From JAUHWL01 sp964416385 (GTDB lineage Bacteria; Bacteroidota; Bacteroidia; Flavobacteriales; Schleiferiaceae), in NCBI GenBank assembly GCA_964416385.1, contig CAYQDW010000003.1:21147-85146 (forward strand): 64,000 bases of DNA, written 5' to 3'. Positions 36,042 through 45,322 of this stretch are shown piece after piece. The position numbers and the translations under genes were made by a program. The number at the start of each line of letters is the position of its first letter. Position 1 is the stretch's first letter. Below the pieces are notes generated by a model. It searched no databases. It was not told the origin of the DNA and saw nothing but the letters and a program-made list of their open reading frames with translations.

Positions 36042-36866
36042 ATGGCAACAATAACAGCTGCAGACGTAAACAAACTTAGAAAGCAAACCGGTGCCGGTAT
36101 GATGGATTGTAAAAACGCACTGGTAGAAGCTAATGGCGATTTTGAAAACGCTATCGATATCCTTCGTAAAAAAGGACAAAAAGTGGCCGCCAAGCGTGCA
36201 GATCGTGATGCCACAGAGGGTGCTGTAATTGCCCTCACCAATGCTGACAATACTAAAGGCATTGTGGTATGTGTTAATTGCGAAACAGATTTCGTGGCCA
36301 AGAATGAAGGCTTTGTAGACCTTGCCAAGCAAATCGCAGATGTAGCTTTAAATACATTTCCGGCAACTATTGAAGAATTAAAGGCCCAGAAGTTTGATGA
36401 CAAATTAACTGTTGAGGAAAAGCTAACTGAGCAAACAGGCGTAATTGGAGAAAAGATTGACTTAAGCGCTTATGAAAGTGTTGAGGCGCCATATATCGCT
36501 TCTTACATTCACATGGGTAATAAAATTGGCACCATTGTGGCGCTTAACGATGTGGCTGAAGACGCTGGAAGAGATGTTGCTATGCAGGCTGCAGCGATGA
36601 ACCCAGTAGCTCTTGACCGTGACAGTGTATCACAAGAAATTATTGAGCGTGAACTAGAAATTGGTCGTGACCAAGCACGTCAGGAAGGCAAACCAGAAGA
36701 AATGGTGGATAAAATTGCGCAAGGCAAACTGAACAAATTCTACAAAGAGAATACACTTGTAGATCAGCAATTCATCAAAGATGGCAATATGACCGTATCT
36801 AGCTATCTAACAAGTATTAAAAAAGGACTCAAGGTTGTAGACTTTAAGCGTGTTAGTTTAGTTTAA
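36042..36866 (+). CDS. tsf: Translation elongation factor Ts
   Basis: 274 residues. The N-terminal UBA-like domain reads VNKLRKQTGAGMMDCKNAL, followed by the core with VCVNCETDFVAKNEGF and the EF-Tu-interacting region (about 150-210). Nucleotide exchange factor for EF-Tu. It sits directly downstream of rpsB as in most bacteria and ends at a strong terminator. Confidence 0.97.
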   Translation: MATITAADVNKLRKQTGAGMMDCKNALVEANGDFENAIDILRKKGQKVAAKRADRDATEGAVIALTNADNTKGIVVCVNCETDFVAKNEGFVDLAKQIADVALNTFPATIEELKAQKFDDKLTVEEKLTEQTGVIGEKIDLSAYESVEAPYIASYIHMGNKIGTIVALNDVAEDAGRDVAMQAAAMNPVALDRDSVSQEIIERELEIGRDQARQEGKPEEMVDKIAQGKLNKFYKENTLVDQQFIKDGNMTVSSYLTSIKKGLKVVDFKRVSLV

Positions 36867-36895
36867 TCTATCATAGTTTAGAGACATAATAAATG

Positions 36896-36927
36896 CGGCC
36901 CCGCCATTGGCGGGGCCGTTCTTTTTT
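36896..36927 (+). terminator. Rho-independent terminator after tsf
   Basis: GC-rich 10-bp stem CGGCCCCGCC/GGCGGGGCCG, loop ATT, then TTCTTTTTT. Strong and unambiguous. Confidence 0.93.
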
Positions 36928-36940
36928 AGGTGGCATCGCC

Positions 36941-36948
36941 TATATTTG
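36941..36948 (+). promoter_or_regulatory. -7 promoter element of pyrH-frr
   Basis: TATATTTG, a perfect TAnnTTTG match, 25 nt before the pyrH ATG at 36974 and just after the tsf terminator. Confidence 0.55.
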
Positions 36949-36973
36949 CAACGTTTTTAAGCAAAATCCCCTC

Positions 36974-37681
36974 ATGAAATACAAGCGCATACTCTTAAAA
37001 CTCAGTGGAGAAGCCCTAATGGGTGATATGGACTTTGGGATCTCTCAAGACCGATTAATGGAGTATGCAAGAGAAATTAAAGATGTTGTACGTGAGGGTG
37101 TTGAATTGGGTGTTGTTATTGGCGGTGGAAATATATTTAGAGGCATAAGTGGAGCTAGTACGGGCATGGATCGCGTACAGGCAGACCATATGGGGATGTT
37201 AGCCACTGTAATAAATGGCCTTGCCTTGCAAAGCGCATTAGAGAATATAGGTGTTAATACCCGTTTGCAATCAGCCATAGAAATGGATAAAGTAGCAGAG
37301 CCCTTTATACGTAGACGTGCAGTAAGACACCTAGAAAAAGGTCGGGTTGTGATCTTTGGTGGCGGAACAGGAAACCCTTATTTCACAACAGATACTGCCG
37401 CAACGCTACGAGCCATAGAAATAGATGCCCAAGTTATTTTGAAAGGCACGCGTGTAGATGGTATTTACTCGGCTGATCCTGAAAAAGATGCTACAGCGGT
37501 AAAATTTGACAAGTTGTCTTTTGATGATGTTTATAAAAAAGGGCTTAGCGTTATGGATATGACCGCTTTTACCCTGAGTAAAGAAAACCAACTGCCTATT
37601 GTTGTTTTTGACATGAATACACCTGGAAACTTAAAAAAAGTAGTTTTGGGTGAATCAATAGGAACATTAGTGGAGAATTAA
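36974..37681 (+). CDS. pyrH: UMP kinase
   Basis: 235 residues from ATG 36974; the in-frame ATG at 36893 lies before the tsf terminator and the promoter and would add 27 unrelated residues. Signatures: RILLKLSGEALMG, VIGGGNIFRG, and RHLEKGRVVIFGGGTGNPYF. Hexameric amino-acid-kinase-fold enzyme making UDP from UMP. Followed after 11 nt by frr, the conserved neighbour. Confidence 0.96.
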   Translation: MKYKRILLKLSGEALMGDMDFGISQDRLMEYAREIKDVVREGVELGVVIGGGNIFRGISGASTGMDRVQADHMGMLATVINGLALQSALENIGVNTRLQSAIEMDKVAEPFIRRRAVRHLEKGRVVIFGGGTGNPYFTTDTAATLRAIEIDAQVILKGTRVDGIYSADPEKDATAVKFDKLSFDDVYKKGLSVMDMTAFTLSKENQLPIVVFDMNTPGNLKKVVLGESIGTLVEN

Positions 37682-37692
37682 ACATTTATCTC

Positions 37693-38256
37693 GTGGAAGA
37701 GGAATTAGAATTGATTTATGACGCGGCCAAAGAGCATATGGACCGCACCATCGAGCACTTTAACAAAGCCTTAGCTAAAATAAGGGCTGGTAGAGCAAAC
37801 CCTTCTATGCTTAATGAAGTACGCGTAGACTATTATGGTAACCACGTGCCGCTTAATCAGGTAAGTAACGTTAATACCCCAGATGCGCGCACACTTACCA
37901 TTCAACCTTGGGAAAAATCTATGATTCCTATTATTGAGAAAGAAATCATGAATAGTGGATTAGGATTTAATCCTACCAATAATGGCGATATAGTTATTAT
38001 TAACGTACCGGCTTTAACAGAAGAGCGCAGAAGAGATTTAGTAAAAATGTCTAAAGCTGAAGCGGAAGATTCAAGAATTGGAATTCGTGCGGCACGCAAA
38101 GAGGCCAATGATGAATTGAAAAAGTTGGATCATAGCCATGTGAGTGAAGATGTGATTAAAGATCATGAACAGCAGATACAAGATCTTACCAATAACTACA
38201 TTAAGAAGATAGACGACCTTCTGGCAAAGAAGGAAGTAGATATTATGACAGTTTAA
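37693..38256 (+). CDS. frr: Ribosome recycling factor
   Basis: 187 residues from a GTG start. The three-helix bundle domain carries KIRAGRANPSMLNEV (about 31-45), then domain II with NVNTPDARTLTIQPWEKSM, and the C-terminal helix with KEVDIMTV. Splits post-termination ribosomes together with EF-G. It ends at a terminator shared with the convergent universal stress protein. Confidence 0.96.
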   Translation: MEEELELIYDAAKEHMDRTIEHFNKALAKIRAGRANPSMLNEVRVDYYGNHVPLNQVSNVNTPDARTLTIQPWEKSMIPIIEKEIMNSGLGFNPTNNGDIVIINVPALTEERRRDLVKMSKAEAEDSRIGIRAARKEANDELKKLDHSHVSEDVIKDHEQQIQDLTNNYIKKIDDLLAKKEVDIMTV

Positions 38257-38270
38257 AAACGTCTAAAAGC

Positions 38271-38304
38271 AAAAAAAAGGGCACCCAATGGCGCCCTTTT
38301 TTTT
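38271..38304. terminator. Bidirectional rho-independent terminator
   Basis: A run, stem GGGCACC/GGCGCCC (one mismatch) and T run of eight, between frr and the convergent universal stress gene. Confidence 0.85.
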
Positions 38305-38305
38305 A

Positions 38306-39115
38306 TCATTCTTCATGCAAGGCCAAGAATGGGCATTTGGTATGAAAAGCCACTTTACTGGTCATGCTGCTATGGAAGAGACCTTCCAAAAAACCATGTT
38401 TCCGCGCCATGAGCGCAATCATCCCAGCATCTTTTTCTTCTGCAAATTCTTGAATTACGCGCTCCACTTCGCGCTCATATGCATGTTGCACATGAAAGCT
38501 ATGTTTTACGTTAGCAAAAATGCGTTCAAACTTTTCGCGTTGTGCTTTAACTGGAGCACCTTCATCTATTTGTACATGCAGGATGAGCACTTCAGCGTTA
38601 AAGGCTGCTGCCATCTCTGCCAATTGCACTAATGCACGTTCATTACGGGCAGATTGAAAATCTGAAGCATATACAATGCGTTCTATGGTACGGTTTGCAG
38701 AATTTGCCGGAATGGCAAAAACAGGTACGTTAACCGCATGTAGAATAGAAGCAGTGTTGCTACCAATTAAAATTTCTTCAATACCACTTGCGCCTTTTGT
38801 TCCCATAACCACAATGCTGTCTGGCCGTGCCTTTGTAAGCTCTTTTACAATGCGAATTGGATTACCCATCATACTCCGGGTTTCATATTGTACGCCGCTC
38901 TCTGCAAGTTTTTTACCCACTTCTTTTAATCCTTTTTCGCTGATATCGCGCATGATTTCTAAAAGAGATGTGCTCATAACATTTTGTGAGTATGGCAAAT
39001 CAAAGGCATTTAGCGCAAGAATATTTGCGTTTAAGGCCTTCGCAACATCAATGGCATAATTCATGGCCAAGTCTGCATTTTTGCTAAAATCTGTGGGGAA
39101 AATGATGGTCTTCAT
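38306..39115 (-). CDS. Universal stress protein with two Usp domains
   Basis: 269 residues, two tandem UspA folds (about 1-142 and 148-269). The first carries a complete ATP-binding motif, Gly105-x2-Gly108-x9-Gly118-Ser119. In the second the matching segment reads ARKHGFLEGLFHSS and lacks the GxxG glycines, so only one site should bind nucleotide. It lies downstream of the cbb3 oxidase genes on the same strand, separated by 74 nt. Such association with cbb3 clusters suggests induction under low oxygen (inference). Confidence 0.9.
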   Translation of the reverse strand: MKTIIFPTDFSKNADLAMNYAIDVAKALNANILALNAFDLPYSQNVMSTSLLEIMRDISEKGLKEVGKKLAESGVQYETRSMMGNPIRIVKELTKARPDSIVVMGTKGASGIEEILIGSNTASILHAVNVPVFAIPANSANRTIERIVYASDFQSARNERALVQLAEMAAAFNAEVLILHVQIDEGAPVKAQREKFERIFANVKHSFHVQHAYEREVERVIQEFAEEKDAGMIALMARKHGFLEGLFHSSMTSKVAFHTKCPFLALHEE

Positions 39116-39189
39116 ATAAAATGATTTATGGCTTAAAGATAGGAATGCTAATGATGAATTAGGCTGATATTTTTCACATCAGTTAAATT

Positions 39190-39894
39190 CTAATGACAAG
39201 GTTTTGTTTGCTCAACTTGTAACGCATCGTTGGGTGGGCTGATGTAAGAAATGCCTAATCCCATGCCGCGTAAAATAAAAATGAGGCCAAAAAGCACCAC
39301 CAAATAGGGAATGCTTTTGTTAAATATGCTGCGCCATTTTGTTGAAATAAAACTGCCAGCAATAGCAATGCTAAACATCATAGGAAATGTGCCCAAGCCA
39401 AAAACGGCTAAAAATGCAGCACTTTCTAGCGGGCTGCCAATACCTATAGCGCCTAATAAGGCCATATAAACCAATCCACAAGGTAGCAGACCATTTAAAA
39501 TTCCAGTAACATAAAAAGCACCAAGCCCTCGTTTTTTTAGAAAAAAACCCAGTTGTTTTTTTAGGGTGATAACTGCTTTTTGTAATAACGGTGGTGTTCT
39601 GTGTATGGGTATTATTTTAGGAAGTAGCATAATCAAGATCATGGCAACACCAATAGCAATGCTCAAAGGTTGTTGAATACCGGCAAGCGAAAATCCCCGC
39701 CCTATAAAACCAAATAGGAGGCCAATAGTGGAATAAGTTGTAATGCGCCCGAGTTGATAGGTTGTATTATACACAAGTTGTTCTAGCCCGCTTTTTTCAC
39801 TAAAGGGCAGCGCAAGCGCTAAAGGACCACACATGCCTGCACAATGCAAACTGCCCACAAAACCAAGCCCAAATGCTGCTAAAAGATAGGACAC
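39190..39894 (-). CDS. SafE/TauE-like membrane protein of the cbb3 cluster
   Basis: 234 residues with six predicted transmembrane helices. The first contains GFVGSLHCAGMCGPLALALP (residues 11-30), the H-C-x3-C-G-P motif typical of the DsbD-like/UreH family found in cbb3 assembly loci. His17, Cys18 and Cys22 could bind copper or act in thiol chemistry; a role in copper delivery to the oxidase is inferred from position. The start abuts the ccoH stop. Often annotated as sulfite exporter, which this context does not support. Confidence 0.82.
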   Translation of the reverse strand: MSYLLAAFGLGFVGSLHCAGMCGPLALALPFSEKSGLEQLVYNTTYQLGRITTYSTIGLLFGFIGRGFSLAGIQQPLSIAIGVAMILIMLLPKIIPIHRTPPLLQKAVITLKKQLGFFLKKRGLGAFYVTGILNGLLPCGLVYMALLGAIGIGSPLESAAFLAVFGLGTFPMMFSIAIAGSFISTKWRSIFNKSIPYLVVLFGLIFILRGMGLGISYISPPNDALQVEQTKPCH

Positions 39895-40332
39895 TTATAA
39901 GTGAATTGATTCTTCCCAATAATAACCGTTACCACCAAGAGTTGCATCTATTTTGATATACCATAAGCCTTTAGAAAAGGTAGCCACATCAATAAGTTGC
40001 TCATTATTGTTGCTAATATTTAGCGCAATACGCACATCGCTTTTTGCATCATTAGGCTTGTAAAAATGTATTTCGCCTTGAGCCAATGCGCCGGTAAACG
40101 CCTTCGGAAAAACAATGGCAACTTTGTTATTTACGGGTTTTAAATAGATGTTTCCAAGGCCTTTTGCCCGCGATCTATTATCAATATGTTGTTGGTAACG
40201 TACTTCGGAGTCATAGTAATTTTCACTAACCAACTCAGAAGGGTTTTGTAATCCGCGAACAAAAAAGTAGCCAATAAAAATGGCAAAGCATGTAATGGCA
40301 ATCACAATCCCGGTGCCCCAATTTATCTTCAT
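39895..40332 (-). CDS. ccoH: FixH/CcoH-family cbb3 oxidase assembly protein
   Basis: 145 residues: one N-terminal transmembrane helix (about 5-25) with a periplasmic domain containing the family segment LVSENYYDSEVRYQQHID (34-51), and a beta-sandwich tail. FixH is needed for stable assembly of cbb3 oxidase, probably with the copper pathway. It sits 12 nt after ccoG and abuts the SafE-like gene. Confidence 0.88.
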   Translation of the reverse strand: MKINWGTGIVIAITCFAIFIGYFFVRGLQNPSELVSENYYDSEVRYQQHIDNRSRAKGLGNIYLKPVNNKVAIVFPKAFTGALAQGEIHFYKPNDAKSDVRIALNISNNNEQLIDVATFSKGLWYIKIDATLGGNGYYWEESIHL

Positions 40333-40344
40333 AATTACTTGTTT

Positions 40345-41754
40345 TTAACGCTTTCGCGGGCCGTTAAAATTCGTTTTGATGGTTTCTACTAGTTCATCAC
40401 CTGCATAAATGCCAAATTCAATTTCTGTTAAAGAACTAGAAAGAGCTTCAGGAGCAATCTTTACAAAGAAGGCGCCTTCTCCTAATTCGCCAACATCAAT
40501 AAGACCATTTGGTGTGCCGATAAACTCCACTTCACCATCTTTAGGAGATACCAACTTTATAGAGAAGGTTTGACTTTCTGGACTTTTGTTAAGCACTTTG
40601 TAGTTATACAGGTTGGCGATTTTATTGTCTTTCTCAACATAGGTCATGCCAGTGGCACGAAGTATGGTAGCGTGTAGAACGGGTCTTTCGCTGAGCAAAA
40701 AGCCCATAATTACCACCAATGCAATTAAAACTACGCTATATGCCTTGGCCCTGTTGCTATAACGGTGAGGTTTGTTTTCTGCGATACTTTCTTCGCTGGC
40801 AAAACGTATTAAACCTTTAGGAAGATTTACCTTATCCATCATGCTGTCACAAGCATCAATACAAGCTGTACAATTGATGCATTCAAGCTGGGTTCCATTT
40901 CTGATATCAATTCCCGTGGGGCACACATCTACACATTGGTTGCAGTCTATACAATCTCCTTTTGCAGAGGCACTGCGGTCTTCCCCTTTCTTATACTTAC
41001 CACGCTTTTCTCCACGTAAATAATCATAAGCAATAACTACAGATTGCCGGTCTAGCAAAACACCTTGTAGCCTGCCGTAAGGGCAAACAATAATGCAGAC
41101 CTGTTCTCTAAACCAAGCAAACACAAAATAAAATACGGAGGTAAAGACAAGCATTGCTATGAAATTACCGATATGTGCTAGCGGGCCGTCTTTCACAACC
41201 AATAACCAATTATCGGTACCAACAATTACCATTAGAAGGTCATTGGCAATAACAAAAGAGATAAGCCAAAATATACCATGCTTCAAAATGGTTTTCTTGA
41301 GCTTTTCTGGCGAATTCCAGGGCAATTTAGAAAGTCTGATCTGCTGGCCACGGTCACCATCTATCCAATATTCTATGCGCCTAAAAACGTGTTCCATAAA
41401 AATGGTTTGCGGACAAACCCATCCACAAAATAGACGCCCAAAAACCACCGTAAATAAAATCACGAACAATACGCCAACTAACATGGCAAGCGCCAATAGA
41501 TAGAAGTCTTGTGGCCAGAAAACATTGCCAAAAACCACAAACTTGCGCTCCAATACATTTAAGAGTAAGAAGGGCTGCCCATTAATTCTAATCCACGGTA
41601 TGGTAAAAATAAATGCCAACAAAAAGGCGGCAACAACACTCCGTTGTTGCGTTAACTTACCTGACGGCTTTTTGGGGTAGATAAAGTTTCTTTTGCCTTC
41701 ATTATTGATGGTGGCAATATGATCACGAAATGATTCTTCCACTTTATTTTCCAC
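40345..41754 (-). CDS. ccoG: Cytochrome c oxidase accessory protein CcoG (FixG/RdxA)
   Basis: 469 residues. Transmembrane helices flank two di-Cys membrane motifs (Cys110 and Cys114 in LFCGWVCPQ; Cys220 and Cys224 in QVCIIVCPYG), followed by two 4Fe-4S ferredoxin motifs (Cys268/271/274/278 and Cys292/295/298/302) and a C-terminal IgG-like domain. CcoG is reported to act as a cupric reductase supplying Cu(I) for the CcoN active site. Placed between ccoP (34 nt) and ccoH. Confidence 0.95.
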   Translation of the reverse strand: MENKVEESFRDHIATINNEGKRNFIYPKKPSGKLTQQRSVVAAFLLAFIFTIPWIRINGQPFLLLNVLERKFVVFGNVFWPQDFYLLALAMLVGVLFVILFTVVFGRLFCGWVCPQTIFMEHVFRRIEYWIDGDRGQQIRLSKLPWNSPEKLKKTILKHGIFWLISFVIANDLLMVIVGTDNWLLVVKDGPLAHIGNFIAMLVFTSVFYFVFAWFREQVCIIVCPYGRLQGVLLDRQSVVIAYDYLRGEKRGKYKKGEDRSASAKGDCIDCNQCVDVCPTGIDIRNGTQLECINCTACIDACDSMMDKVNLPKGLIRFASEESIAENKPHRYSNRAKAYSVVLIALVVIMGFLLSERPVLHATILRATGMTYVEKDNKIANLYNYKVLNKSPESQTFSIKLVSPKDGEVEFIGTPNGLIDVGELGEGAFFVKIAPEALSSSLTEIEFGIYAGDELVETIKTNFNGPRKR

Positions 41755-41788
41755 AATAGCCAGTATTAGTTAATTACATCAATCCGCT

Positions 41789-42742
41789 TTAGTTGATGGC
41801 TGGGTCTGTTACCGCGCTTTCTTCCGTGGTAACCGCCGGTGTTTCGGTGGCAGCTGCATCCTCCGTTTCTGCGGCAGGAGGTTCTTCGGTCCAAATTTCT
41901 CCTTCTGGTTCTTTGGGTGAAACAGGCGAGCTGCCTTCAAGAGAAAGCACATAACTGGCAACTTGCTGCATTTGCGCAGGGCTAAGTTGATCTTTCCATG
42001 AAATCATACCCTTAGCTGGCACACCGTATTTTATGGTAGTAAATACATTGGTAATACCGCCACCATGCAGCCAATAGGCATCTGTTAAATTAGGGCCAAC
42101 AGAACCGCCACCATCTTGCAGATGACAGGTAGCACATTTATCAATAAATATTTTGGCGCCAGCAGCAAGTGCTTGATCGTCATTTAAACGCACCACGTTA
42201 TTTTCATCTACGCTATTGGCTACTGTAGCTAAATAGGCATCAACCTTTTGTTGTTCTTCTGCCATCTCCTTCTTGTAAGCGGCCTCAGAGCTTAATGAGT
42301 CGCCAGATAAAAACACAAACAGGTATACAACGGCCCAACCAATGGTAATGTAAAAGCCCCAAATCCACCAAGGCGGCAGATTGTTATCTAATTCATGAAT
42401 ACCATCATAATCATGGTCTAGTAAAATATCTGCTTCACGCTCTACGGGTTTTGCATCCGTAAGTACTTGTAGAATTGATTTTGAAGATTCTACAGGTTCT
42501 ACAACCTCATCTACCTCGGGGCTTTTTTGCGCCTTTAAGGTGATAATCCTAACGGTATTTAAAGCTTTGTTTAGGGCAAAAAGTGCCATCAACAAGAAAA
42601 TAACGGCAACAATAAAGCCCCACGCCAAAGGGGCATTTAGTATTTCACGCATCAATTTACCCGTCTCGGCTTGCGCCACAGGAGCGGCTAAAAAAACAAG
42701 AGCTATGCTTGTACGTACTTTAGAGGTAATTAGAAAATTCAT
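41789..42742 (-). CDS. ccoP: cbb3 oxidase subunit III (mono-heme CcoP)
   Basis: 317 residues. An N-terminal helix pair leads to the CcoP signature HELDNNLPPWWIWGFYITIG (116-135). Only one heme c motif is present, CATCH at 203-207, with Met246 the probable sixth ligand; proteobacterial CcoP usually has two. The last ~45 residues are a Pro/Glu/Ala/Thr-rich low-complexity tail. It passes electrons from periplasmic carriers to CcoO/CcoN. The start overlaps ccoQ by 4 nt. Confidence 0.93.
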   Translation of the reverse strand: MNFLITSKVRTSIALVFLAAPVAQAETGKLMREILNAPLAWGFIVAVIFLLMALFALNKALNTVRIITLKAQKSPEVDEVVEPVESSKSILQVLTDAKPVEREADILLDHDYDGIHELDNNLPPWWIWGFYITIGWAVVYLFVFLSGDSLSSEAAYKKEMAEEQQKVDAYLATVANSVDENNVVRLNDDQALAAGAKIFIDKCATCHLQDGGGSVGPNLTDAYWLHGGGITNVFTTIKYGVPAKGMISWKDQLSPAQMQQVASYVLSLEGSSPVSPKEPEGEIWTEEPPAAETEDAAATETPAVTTEESAVTDPAIN

Positions 42743-42921
42743 GGCAAGTTAGTATTATCGCCTTCTAGGGGCAGGTTACTCATCTCTTGAATATGTTTTT
42801 TATCCTGGCGAAAAACATAAACCAATACCAGAACAAAGAATGTGAAGAATAGCAAGAAAGATATCAGCGGAAATATTTCAATACCCTCTATGCTAATATG
42901 ATGTTTAATGAACTTTAACAT
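42739..42921 (-). CDS. ccoQ: cbb3 oxidase subunit CcoQ/FixQ
   Basis: 60 residues: one transmembrane helix (about 17-37) followed by YVFRQDKKHIQEM, the usual CcoQ layout. It stabilises the CcoNO-CcoP contact in other systems. Located 5 nt after ccoNO and overlapping ccoP by 4 nt. Confidence 0.88.
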   Translation of the reverse strand: MLKFIKHHISIEGIEIFPLISFLLFFTFFVLVLVYVFRQDKKHIQEMSNLPLEGDNTNLP

Positions 42922-42926
42922 GGCGA

Positions 42927-45074
42927 TTATTGATTTTCTGCTGTATTGGTCTTCTTAATATCGGTTCCTAGGCGTTGCAAGTAGGCAATCAAGGCGATTA
43001 TCTCCTCATTAGGCTCTACGCTTATATTTTTGTCTTTGTTGAGCTCTTCTGCAATGCCAGCTGCTTGTGCTTCAAGCTCTAGCTGCCAATTGGTGATGTA
43101 TTCATCTGTGTAGGGTACACCTAGTTTTTGCATGGCCTTTAGCTTGTTGGCTGTGTTGCTAACATCAAGTGTAGCATCGTTGCCTTCTAAGCTAAACATC
43201 CAGGGGTAGCGCGGCATAATACTACCGGGGCTCATACTTCTGGGGTTCCACATGTGGTTGTAATGCCAGCTGTGTGGATATTTACCGCCTTCGCGATGCA
43301 AATCAGGTCCGGTACGCTTACTTCCCCATAAAAATGGATGGTCATACACAAATTCTCCTGCTTTACTGTATTCACCGTATCGTGCAGTTTCGCTCCTAAA
43401 CGGACGCACCATTTGGCTATGGCAGGCATTGCAACCTTCTCTAATGTAAAGGTCTCGCCCTTCAAGCTCTAGTGCCGTATATGGCTTTACAGCTTCAATA
43501 GTGGGGATGTTAGAGCTTACGGTTATTGTTGGAATAATTTCAATAACACCGCCTATCAAAATTACAATGGTTACCCAGATGGTCATTTGAACAGGCTTGC
43601 GCTCTATAAATCTATGCCAATGGTCGCCTTTGTGCTTTTTATAAGTGCCTATAATGGGTGCGGCTTCAGCTTCTTCTTGTGCCAAAAACTTACCGCTGGC
43701 CGCAGTTTTAAATATGTTGTAAACAAAAATCAGTGCGCCAGTGAGATAAAGAAAACCACCTATAGCGCGTAGTAAGTAGAAAGGAAATAGCTCTGTTACT
43801 GTTTCAAGAAAGTTGCCGTATACCAATACGCCATCGGGCTTAAACTGTTTCCACATCAAACTTTGGGTAAAACCAGAAACGTACATTGGTAATGCCCAGA
43901 ATAAGATACCTAAAGTGCCAATCCAGAAATGTGCGTTTGCCAGTTTTTCACTAAACAAGCTTGTGCGATACATTTTTGGAAACAAATAATAGAACATACC
44001 AAAAGCAAGAAATCCGTTCCAGCCTAGTGTGCCGATATGTACGTGTGCAGGAATCCAGTCTGTATAGTGTGCAATAGAATTAAGTGTTTTTGTTGAAAGA
44101 AGCGGGCCTTCTAACGTGCTCATACCATAAGCTGTAATGGCTACCACAAAGAATTTAAGCACGGCACTATCGCGAACTTTATCCCAAGCCCCGCGCAATG
44201 TAAGTAGACCATTAATCATACCTCCCCAACTGGGAAATATGAGCATGATACTAAACACGGTACCCAAACTTTGCGCCCAATCTGGTAATGCTGTATAAAT
44301 GAGGTGGTGTGGGCCAGCCCAGATGTAAATAAAAATTAAGGCCCAAAAGTGTATGATAGAAAGACGATAAGAATACACTGGCCTATTGGCGGCCTTAGGC
44401 ACAAAATAATACATTAAGCCTAGTATTGGTGTGGTTAAGAAGAATGCTACCGCGTTATGACCATACCACCATTGCACCAAGGCATCTTGTACACCGCTAT
44501 ATACGCTGTAGCTTTTCCACATGCTAACAGGCAGTTCAAGACTGTTAAAGATGTGCAGTACGGCCACAGTGATAAAAGTGGCTATGTAAAACCAAATTGC
44601 TACATAAAGGTGGCGCTCTCTGCGCTTTAGAATGGTCCAAATCATGTTTACACCAAATACCACCCAAATAAGGGCAATGGCAATATCAATTGGCCATTCT
44701 AGCTCAGCATATTCTTTACTGGTGTTATAGCCTAAAGGCAATGTTATGGCTGCCGCAACAATAATTAATTGCCAACCCCAAAAGTGAATGGCACTAAGCA
44801 AATCGCTAGCCATTCGCGTTTTTAATAAGCGTTGTAAAGAGTAATAAATACCAGCAAACATGGCATTACCTACAAAAGCAAAAATGGCCGCATTGGTATG
44901 CAAAGCCCGTAATCTGCCAAAGGTTATGTATGCTAGTGGGCCGTTTAGTTCTGGATAACGAAGTTCAAGTGCAATCCATAGGCCTGCTAAAAATGCAACA
45001 ACGCCAAAAATTATTGCTGCAATTGCGAAGTTCCGAACGATTCGGTTGTCATAGTAAAACTTCTCGAGTTCCAT
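42927..45074 (-). CDS. ccoN: Fused cbb3 oxidase subunits I and II (CcoNO)
   Basis: 715 residues. Residues 1 to about 490 are CcoN: twelve or more helices with heme and CuB ligands visible as RALHTNAAIF, WYGHNAVAFF, AGPHHLIY and PAHVHIGTLG. From about 500 the chain continues as membrane-anchored CcoO with heme motif CNACH at 548-552, then HSWHYNHMWNPRSMSPGSIM. Such fusion is normal for Bacteroidota. It is the catalytic core that reduces O2 to water with high affinity and pumps protons. Confidence 0.96.
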   Translation of the reverse strand: MELEKFYYDNRIVRNFAIAAIIFGVVAFLAGLWIALELRYPELNGPLAYITFGRLRALHTNAAIFAFVGNAMFAGIYYSLQRLLKTRMASDLLSAIHFWGWQLIIVAAAITLPLGYNTSKEYAELEWPIDIAIALIWVVFGVNMIWTILKRRERHLYVAIWFYIATFITVAVLHIFNSLELPVSMWKSYSVYSGVQDALVQWWYGHNAVAFFLTTPILGLMYYFVPKAANRPVYSYRLSIIHFWALIFIYIWAGPHHLIYTALPDWAQSLGTVFSIMLIFPSWGGMINGLLTLRGAWDKVRDSAVLKFFVVAITAYGMSTLEGPLLSTKTLNSIAHYTDWIPAHVHIGTLGWNGFLAFGMFYYLFPKMYRTSLFSEKLANAHFWIGTLGILFWALPMYVSGFTQSLMWKQFKPDGVLVYGNFLETVTELFPFYLLRAIGGFLYLTGALIFVYNIFKTAASGKFLAQEEAEAAPIIGTYKKHKGDHWHRFIERKPVQMTIWVTIVILIGGVIEIIPTITVSSNIPTIEAVKPYTALELEGRDLYIREGCNACHSQMVRPFRSETARYGEYSKAGEFVYDHPFLWGSKRTGPDLHREGGKYPHSWHYNHMWNPRSMSPGSIMPRYPWMFSLEGNDATLDVSNTANKLKAMQKLGVPYTDEYITNWQLELEAQAAGIAEELNKDKNISVEPNEEIIALIAYLQRLGTDIKKTNTAENQ

Positions 45075-45078
45075 ATAT

Positions 45079-45249
45079 TCAAGATTTATTGCTGGATTCT
45101 TCTTTTTTTAACTCATCATCAAAGAGCATCCGTATTGATGGGGTATAGTCATCGTCAAATTGACCAGAGCGTACACTCCACAAAAAAGCACTCAGAAATA
45201 TGAGTGCAACAATGAGTGAAACAGTAATCAATATGTAGATAATCTCCAT
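45079..45249 (-). CDS. ccoS: cbb3 oxidase maturation protein CcoS
   Basis: A 56-residue gene, beginning MEIIYILITVSLIVALIF. One N-terminal transmembrane helix (about 4-24) is followed by LWSVRSGQFDDDYTPSIRML, the FixS/CcoS signature. CcoS is required for cofactor insertion into CcoN. It is the first gene of the leftward cbb3 operon; its stop is 4 nt from the ccoNO start. The copper ATPase gene ccoI, often its neighbour, is absent. Confidence 0.9.
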   Translation of the reverse strand: MEIIYILITVSLIVALIFLSAFLWSVRSGQFDDDYTPSIRMLFDDELKKEESSNKS

Positions 45250-45272
45250 GAGGGGATGAGCATTTTGGTTGA

Positions 45273-45280
45273 CAAATATG
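45273..45280 (-). promoter_or_regulatory. Candidate -7 element of the cbb3 operon
   Basis: Minus strand CATATTTG, one mismatch to TAnnTTTG, 23 nt before the ccoS ATG. The palindrome at 45323-45340 would lie near -60 to -65 of the implied start. Confidence 0.35.
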
Positions 45281-45322
45281 CTTTTATGACTAAGGGAGGA
45301 GAATGACTTATTTCATCCCTAG

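Noticed and set aside
36893..36973. Longer pyrH reading frame starting at 36893
   Set aside because: The extra 27 codons run through the tsf terminator and the pyrH promoter motif; the protein family begins at MKYKRILLKLSGEA (36974).
39163..39182. CTGAT/ATCAG inverted repeat upstream of the universal stress gene as an Fnr site
   Set aside because: The half-sites are separated by 10 nt, not the spacing of Fnr/Crp sites, so it is more likely a chance or RNA hairpin.
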